This document shows, one piece after another, positions 59,806 to 64,000 of a stretch of 64,000 nucleotides of DNA (position 1 is its first letter; each line of letters opens with the position of its first letter). A program made the translations under genes and the position numbers. Origin of the DNA: DATJFQ01 sp035492775. Its GTDB lineage: Bacteria > Acidobacteriota > Vicinamibacteria > Vicinamibacterales > 2-12-FULL-66-21. A model generated the notes under the pieces. The model was not told the DNA's origin and did not search any database. It was given only the letters and a program-made list of their open reading frames with translations. The stretch lies in assembly GCA_035492775.1 (NCBI GenBank), contig DATJIW010000073.1, positions 1-64,000 on the forward strand, written 5' to 3'.

Positions 59806-60894
59806 ATGAACGAGGACAAGGGTGCGCGGTATCACCGTCTGCGCAGGCAGGCGGCGATGGCCTCCACGCTTTTCGGGGCCGCCTGGCTGGGCGGACTGTA
59901 TGCATCGGGCGGATCGACGACGCTTGCGGCGCTCGCCACGCGCGCCGCCGGCGCGCTGCCGGCCGCTCTTGCGCCGGCTGGCGCCGTCGCCGCATTCGTC
60001 GGTATTCTCGCGGCGGGGTACGAACTCATCTCCTTTCCGATTGCCGCTTACAGGGGCTGGTTTCTCGAGCGTCGCTACGGTCTCTCGGCCGAGTCGCTCG
60101 GCGAATGGCTGCGCGATCACGCAAAGGGTTTTGGTGTAGGCCTGGTCCTGGCGATCGGCGCAGCGTTCGTCTTCTACGGATGCATCCACGCCGCCGGCCG
60201 CTGGTGGTGGGCGGCCGCGGCAGCAGCGTTCTCCGCCGTCGCGGTGCTGCTTGCGTTGGCCGCGCCGGTTGTCCTGATGCCGCTGTTCTACCGGTTCGCA
60301 CCGCTCGAACGCGAGGCACTGCGCGATCGGCTGCTCGCGCTGTGCCGCGAGGCGCACGTGCCGGTCCTCGGCGTGTTCGAGTGGGCACTCGGCGAAAAAT
60401 CGACCCGTGCGAACGCGGCGCTCGTCGGCATCGGACGAACGCGGCGGATTCTACTGTCCGACACGCTGCTGGCAGGTTATTCGGACGATGAAATCGCCGT
60501 CGTCCTCGCCCACGAGCTTGCGCATCACGTTCATCAGGATCTGTGGACAGGCCTGGCGCTCGAGAGCGCGACGCTCATGGCGGGCTTCTTCACGGTTTCA
60601 CGGCTGGTCCAGAATCCAGGCGACCTCGCGGCGCTTCCGCTCGTTGCGCTCATCTTCGCCGCCGTCTCGATCTGTCTCACGCCGGCAGCCAACGCATGGT
60701 CGCGGCGCAACGAACGCCGCGCCGACCGGTTTGCACTGGACCTCACCGGCCTTTCGACGCCGTTCATTTCGGCGATGCGCCGCCTGGCCGCCCAGAATCT
60801 GGCCGAGGAGCGGCCGTCATCGGTGACATATTGGTTCTTCCACAGCCACCCCACGATCGAGGAACGCATCGAGGCCGCCAGGGACGTCCGCTGA
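59806..60894 (+). CDS. M48-family membrane metalloprotease (Ste24-like)
   Basis: Zinc endopeptidase of the inner membrane, 362 residues. Four to five helices precede the active site HELAHHVHQD (HExxH); the third ligand Glu lies in the RRNERRADRFALDLTG segment. Length, the VVLMPLFYRFAPLEREALRD stretch and the late HPTIEERIEA motif match CAAX-protease-type M48A enzymes, which in bacteria act in membrane protein quality control. It follows smc by 15 bases. Confidence 0.92.
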   Translation: MNEDKGARYHRLRRQAAMASTLFGAAWLGGLYASGGSTTLAALATRAAGALPAALAPAGAVAAFVGILAAGYELISFPIAAYRGWFLERRYGLSAESLGEWLRDHAKGFGVGLVLAIGAAFVFYGCIHAAGRWWWAAAAAAFSAVAVLLALAAPVVLMPLFYRFAPLEREALRDRLLALCREAHVPVLGVFEWALGEKSTRANAALVGIGRTRRILLSDTLLAGYSDDEIAVVLAHELAHHVHQDLWTGLALESATLMAGFFTVSRLVQNPGDLAALPLVALIFAAVSICLTPAANAWSRRNERRADRFALDLTGLSTPFISAMRRLAAQNLAEERPSSVTYWFFHSHPTIEERIEAARDVR

Positions 60895-60934
60895 TCACTT
60901 CATCGTGACGGGTACCGCGATCTCCGCGCTCGCC

Positions 60935-60987
60935 GCGTGAGATCGGCACGACGGTCGCTGCGTGAGATCTGCGTCTCACAGTACAAT
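60935..60987 (+). promoter_or_regulatory. Promoter region of the M14 peptidase with paired direct repeats
   Basis: GCGTGAGATC occurs at 60935-60944 and again at 60960-60969, 25 bases apart. The second copy is also part of a hairpin GTGAGA/TCTCAC (60962-60967, 60974-60979). TACAAT (60982-60987) lies 8 bases before the ATG and there is no ribosome site. The repeats look like operator half-sites upstream of a leaderless start. Confidence 0.4.
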
Positions 60988-60995
60988 CCTCCCCC

Positions 60996-63692
60996 ATGCG
61001 ACTCGTCATTCCCACCGCCCTTCTTCTACTGCTGACAGGCGTAGCTCCTGTGGCGCAGGCGCCGGCGGCCACACAGGCGCGCCCCGTGTCGGGTATCCCG
61101 ACGCCTGCCTCCGTGTTTGGATTCGAACCTGGCGCCGACTACAAGCTGGCGACCTACGATCAGTCGCTCGCGTATTTCCAGAAGCTCGCCGGTGCAAGCC
61201 GCTACATCAAGCTGTTCGAAGCGGGGAAGACCAGCCAGGGGCGGCCGATGGTGTTCGCGTTGATCTCGACGCCGGAGAACCTCGCGCGGATCGATCGGCT
61301 CCGCGAGATCTGGCGGCGCCTGGCGCATCCGCAGGGGCTTTCCGACGAACAGGCCGCGCAGCTCGCCCGCGAGGGCAAAGCACTCGTCCACATCGACGGC
61401 GGCCTGCACGCCACCGAGGTGGCAGGGCCGCAGCACACGCCTCTTCTCGCATACGACCTGCTGCGGAAGGCCCTGGAGCCCGCAACCCACGCGATGCTCG
61501 AGAACGTGGTGGTGATGCTCTGGCCGACGATCAATCCCGACGGCCAGCAGATGGTCGCGGAGTGGTACATGAAGAACGTCGGCACGCCGTACGAGCTCTC
61601 GGGCCTGCCGCGTCTTTACCAGGACTACGTCGGGCACGACAACAACCGCGACGCGTACATGCTCAACATGATCGAGTCGCGGGTGATCGAGCACACGTGG
61701 CGGCAGTGGGAGCCGCAGATCGTGTACGTTCATCATCAGTCGGGTCCGTTCCCCACGCGGATCTGGCTGCCCCCGTTTTCCGAGCCGGTCGGCGTCGACG
61801 CGCCGCCGATCGTCGCGCGCGAAGTGAACATGATCGGCATGGCGATCGCGAAGGGCCTGGACGAGCACGAGCAGCCGGGCGCAACGCACATGGGCACCGC
61901 CTTCGACGCGTGGTACCCGGGCTACATCGACTACGCCCCCGTGTTCAAGAACATCCCGGCGTTCTGGACCGAGACCGCGCTTTATCAATACGCGACGCCG
62001 CACCAGTACACGCTCGATGACTTTCCGCAGAATTTCCGGGACCTGCGGCCGCAGACTCTCTACTCGAGCCCGTGGAAGCCGGGCTGGTGGCATCTGCGCG
62101 ACGCGGTCGATTACATGGAGACCGCATCGCTGTCCGTGATCGAATACGCGTCGAAATACAAGGAATCGCTGCTGCTCGACCGGTACAAAGCGGGCCGCGA
62201 TCAAATCGCGCGCGGCAGGACCGACGCGCCGTTCGCCTACGTGATCCCGCAGGACCAGCGCGATCCGGTAGCCGCCGTCGAACTGTTGCGCCGCCTCGCC
62301 TTCGGAGGCGTCCGCGTGTCGCAGCTCACCGCGCCGGCGGCCATCGACGGCACGACGTACCCTGCAGGAACCTGGGTGATTCCAACGGACCAGGAATTCG
62401 CGGCGGTCGCTCGCGAGGTCCTCGACGTGCAGCATTACCCGGATCTGCGCGAATTTCCCGGCGGGCCGCCGGAGCGTCCGTACGATGCCGCGGGATGGAC
62501 TCTGCCGCTCCAGATGGGCGTGAAAGTCGCCGCTGCGAAAACCGCTCTGAGCTCAGAGGCGCGCGCGTCGTTGGCAGTGCTCGGACCGATGCCGGAGCCG
62601 CGCGTGACTCCGTCTCCCTATCCCGACAACAGCCCGGACGCTGCTCCGTTCGACAGCGTGCCGGGGATCGGGTTCGACAGCGAGCCGGCGGCCGGCGCGA
62701 TCGTTCCTCCCGCCGGGCGCGTAACCGGAGACGGACCCGCGCTTGCCCTCGACGCCGCGCAGAACAACGCCTTTCGCGCGATGAACCGCGCCTGGACCCT
62801 CGGCGGCACGGTGCAGTTCTCGAACGGCAGGTATTTTCTCGTCGGCCTTTCGCCCGCACAGCAGGACGATCTCGTCAAGACGCTGGCGCTGGTGGCGGAG
62901 CGCACCGCGGCTGAAGGCGCGACCGTCCGGCGACCGCGGATCGGACTGTTCCAGCCCTGGAACGGCAGTATGGACGAAGGCTGGACGCGCTGGCTGCTGG
63001 AGCGGTACGGGTTCGATTATGTGCTGCTGCATCCCGAAGATCTGAAGGCTCCTCTCGCCCCCAGAGTCGACGTCGTCCTGTTTGCAGACGACGCACGCAT
63101 TCCGATGGAGGGCGCCGGGCGCGGCGGCAGGGGAGGACAGGCAGGGCAGGACAGCCAGGGACGCGGCGGCCGCGCAGTCCGGCCGGAGTACGCCGCAACA
63201 CTGACCGCCGACGACGTGCACGGAATCGAGCAATTCGTGCGCGGCGGCGGCACGCTCGTCTTTGTCAACAATGCGACGGCGTTTCCGATCCAGCAGTTCA
63301 AGCTGCCCGTTCGAAATGCAGTCGCGGGGCTCAAGTCCGAGGAGTTCTTCTTGCGGGGAACCATCGTGGAAGTGCTGCCGGATACGACGCAACAATCGAT
63401 GGCAGGCCTCGCCGAGCGCACGCCCGTGTTTGCCGACAGCAGTCCGATCTTCGAAACGGAAGAAGGGTTCACGGGCAAGGTGCTCGCAAAGTATCCGGAC
63501 ACCGGCTCGCCGCTCCTTTCGGGGTATCTGATTGGCGAGAAATACATGAATGGCAAGGCCGCCGCGCTGGACGTCCAGCTCGACGCCGGACACGTCATCC
63601 TGCTCGGCTTCAGACCGGAATGGCGGGATCAGTCGTTCGGGACGTTCAAAGTGGTCTTCAACTCGCTGCTCGAGTCGACGACCGGGAAATAG
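60996..63692 (+). CDS. Secreted M14-family zinc carboxypeptidase
   Basis: Large periplasmic or secreted peptidase of 898 residues with a signal peptide (1-25, VAPVAQAPA). The M14 domain (about 45-360) shows the zinc pair in DGGLHATEVAGPQ (HxxE), the NPDGQQMV substrate region and a further His in VHHQSGPFPTR. The later part (about 370-898) has no motif I can name, but VVLFADDARIPMEG, EQFVRGGGTLVFVNNATA and GYLIGEKYMNGKAAALDVQL suggest a glutamine-amidotransferase-like fold often appended in this subgroup. A Gly/Arg-rich patch lies near 710. Typical of protein-degrading soil Acidobacteria. Confidence 0.88.
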   Translation: MRLVIPTALLLLLTGVAPVAQAPAATQARPVSGIPTPASVFGFEPGADYKLATYDQSLAYFQKLAGASRYIKLFEAGKTSQGRPMVFALISTPENLARIDRLREIWRRLAHPQGLSDEQAAQLAREGKALVHIDGGLHATEVAGPQHTPLLAYDLLRKALEPATHAMLENVVVMLWPTINPDGQQMVAEWYMKNVGTPYELSGLPRLYQDYVGHDNNRDAYMLNMIESRVIEHTWRQWEPQIVYVHHQSGPFPTRIWLPPFSEPVGVDAPPIVAREVNMIGMAIAKGLDEHEQPGATHMGTAFDAWYPGYIDYAPVFKNIPAFWTETALYQYATPHQYTLDDFPQNFRDLRPQTLYSSPWKPGWWHLRDAVDYMETASLSVIEYASKYKESLLLDRYKAGRDQIARGRTDAPFAYVIPQDQRDPVAAVELLRRLAFGGVRVSQLTAPAAIDGTTYPAGTWVIPTDQEFAAVAREVLDVQHYPDLREFPGGPPERPYDAAGWTLPLQMGVKVAAAKTALSSEARASLAVLGPMPEPRVTPSPYPDNSPDAAPFDSVPGIGFDSEPAAGAIVPPAGRVTGDGPALALDAAQNNAFRAMNRAWTLGGTVQFSNGRYFLVGLSPAQQDDLVKTLALVAERTAAEGATVRRPRIGLFQPWNGSMDEGWTRWLLERYGFDYVLLHPEDLKAPLAPRVDVVLFADDARIPMEGAGRGGRGGQAGQDSQGRGGRAVRPEYAATLTADDVHGIEQFVRGGGTLVFVNNATAFPIQQFKLPVRNAVAGLKSEEFFLRGTIVEVLPDTTQQSMAGLAERTPVFADSSPIFETEEGFTGKVLAKYPDTGSPLLSGYLIGEKYMNGKAAALDVQLDAGHVILLGFRPEWRDQSFGTFKVVFNSLLESTTGK

Positions 63693-63700
63693 AAGCCGCT

Positions 63701-63717
63701 GCCGCCGGTGAGGCGGC
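63701..63717. terminator. Hairpin between convergent genes
   Basis: GCCGCC/GGCGGC with a GGTGA loop sits in the 24-base gap between the M14 gene and the cupredoxin gene; AGCCGC/GCGGCT (63694, 63713) is an alternative pairing. No T-tract. Its position suggests a shared bidirectional terminator. Confidence 0.35.
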
Positions 63718-64000
63718 TACTTGACCACGAGCCGCCCCTTCATGTTCCTGCACTTGTCGTCCTGGGTGAGATTGCAGTAGTAGCTGAAGGTCCCCGGACG
63801 GTCGGCGCGGAATTCGAAGGTAACGGTCTGGCCCACTCCGGAGCGTTTCACGATGCGGTATTCATCAATCGTGAAGCTGTGAGGAATGTCCTGGGCGGTG
63901 AACGAGATCTTGACGAGGTCGTTGCGGTTCACCTCGATCGTGGGTGGCTGGTATGTATAGCGGGTACCCGTGACGGTGAACTCTCGGACGGCGCCGGCAT
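63717..64000 (-). CDS. Cupredoxin-domain protein, 5' end cut by the window
   Basis: C-terminal 93 residues of a copper-protein fold; the frame is open to the window edge, so the true start lies outside. It resembles the cytochrome c oxidase subunit II cupredoxin: EFTVTGTRYTYQPPTIEVNR, DIPHSFTIDEY with a ligand His, and GTFSYYCNLTQDDKCRNMKG. The usual C-x(n)-H-x-M ligand loop is replaced by YCNLTQDDKCRNMKG, with a second Cys and a Met but no second His. It may bind copper differently or use the extra Cys. No oxidase genes are in view. Confidence 0.8.
   Translation of the reverse strand, partial: AGAVREFTVTGTRYTYQPPTIEVNRNDLVKISFTAQDIPHSFTIDEYRIVKRSGVGQTVTFEFRADRPGTFSYYCNLTQDDKCRNMKGRLVVK

Overview
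The window is GC-rich bacterial chromosome, about 95% coding. Most genes lie in long collinear runs with 1-8 base overlaps. The pilin sequences, the type IV pilus gene order, the Wzm/Wzt polysaccharide locus and the archaeal-type ProS fit an Acidobacteriota genome, most likely class Vicinamibacteria. That placement is inference from remembered family resemblance, not from a search. I saw no rRNA, tRNA, CRISPR array or transposase.

Layout. 1-1357 (minus): end of an efflux-type operon (Yip1-family membrane protein and a truncated HlyD/MacA-type adaptor). 1535-2449: an outer-membrane barrel protein. 2545-32942 (plus): a very long type IV pilus (T4P) region. It runs pilB-pilT-pilC-pilS-pilR, three pilin genes, a YfhO-family membrane glycosyltransferase-like gene, an ECF sigma / TPR membrane protein / TPR-CHAT protease module, and a second YfhO gene whose reading frame continues into a complete type IV pilin. 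It then continues with a VKOR-DsbA disulfide-forming fusion, an ABC exporter pair, a small TPR-like protein, prepilin peptidase pilD, a histidine kinase, PilV/W/X-like minor pilins, a secreted coiled-coil protein and an NtrC-type regulator. 33002-35615: aroB (minus) and proS. 35620-49916: a surface polysaccharide locus with a TMTC-like GT-C/TPR protein, many GT2 and GT4 glycosyltransferases (several fused), DUF2304, a Wzm/Wzt exporter and a methyltransferase-deacetylase fusion. 49900-53917 (minus): HEAT-repeat protein, OmpA/PKD barrel, TatC, TatA. 54007-64000: S41 protease, a structured leader or small RNA, smc, M48 and M14 peptidases, and a truncated cupredoxin (minus).

How the parts fit. 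PilB, PilT and PilC are the pilus motors and platform. PilS/PilR probably drives the pilin genes through a near-consensus sigma-54 promoter at 10898-10913, with palindromes about 110-165 bases upstream of the expected transcription start as candidate activator sites. PilD would process all the prepilins. Each of the four major-type pilins has two cysteines in its mature part, which gives the VKOR-DsbA protein an obvious substrate. The two YfhO proteins sit next to or are fused with pilins, so pilin glycosylation is a reasonable guess.

The most novel parts are (1) the ECF sigma / TPR membrane protein / TPR-CHAT operon inside the pilus locus, which resembles in parts list the sigma-releasing TPR-CHAT pathway of type III-E CRISPR systems but has no Cas genes here; (2) the YfhO-pilin fusion with an intact prepilin cleavage site at the junction; and (3) a strongly structured RNA leader ending in an intrinsic terminator a few bases before the smc start codon.
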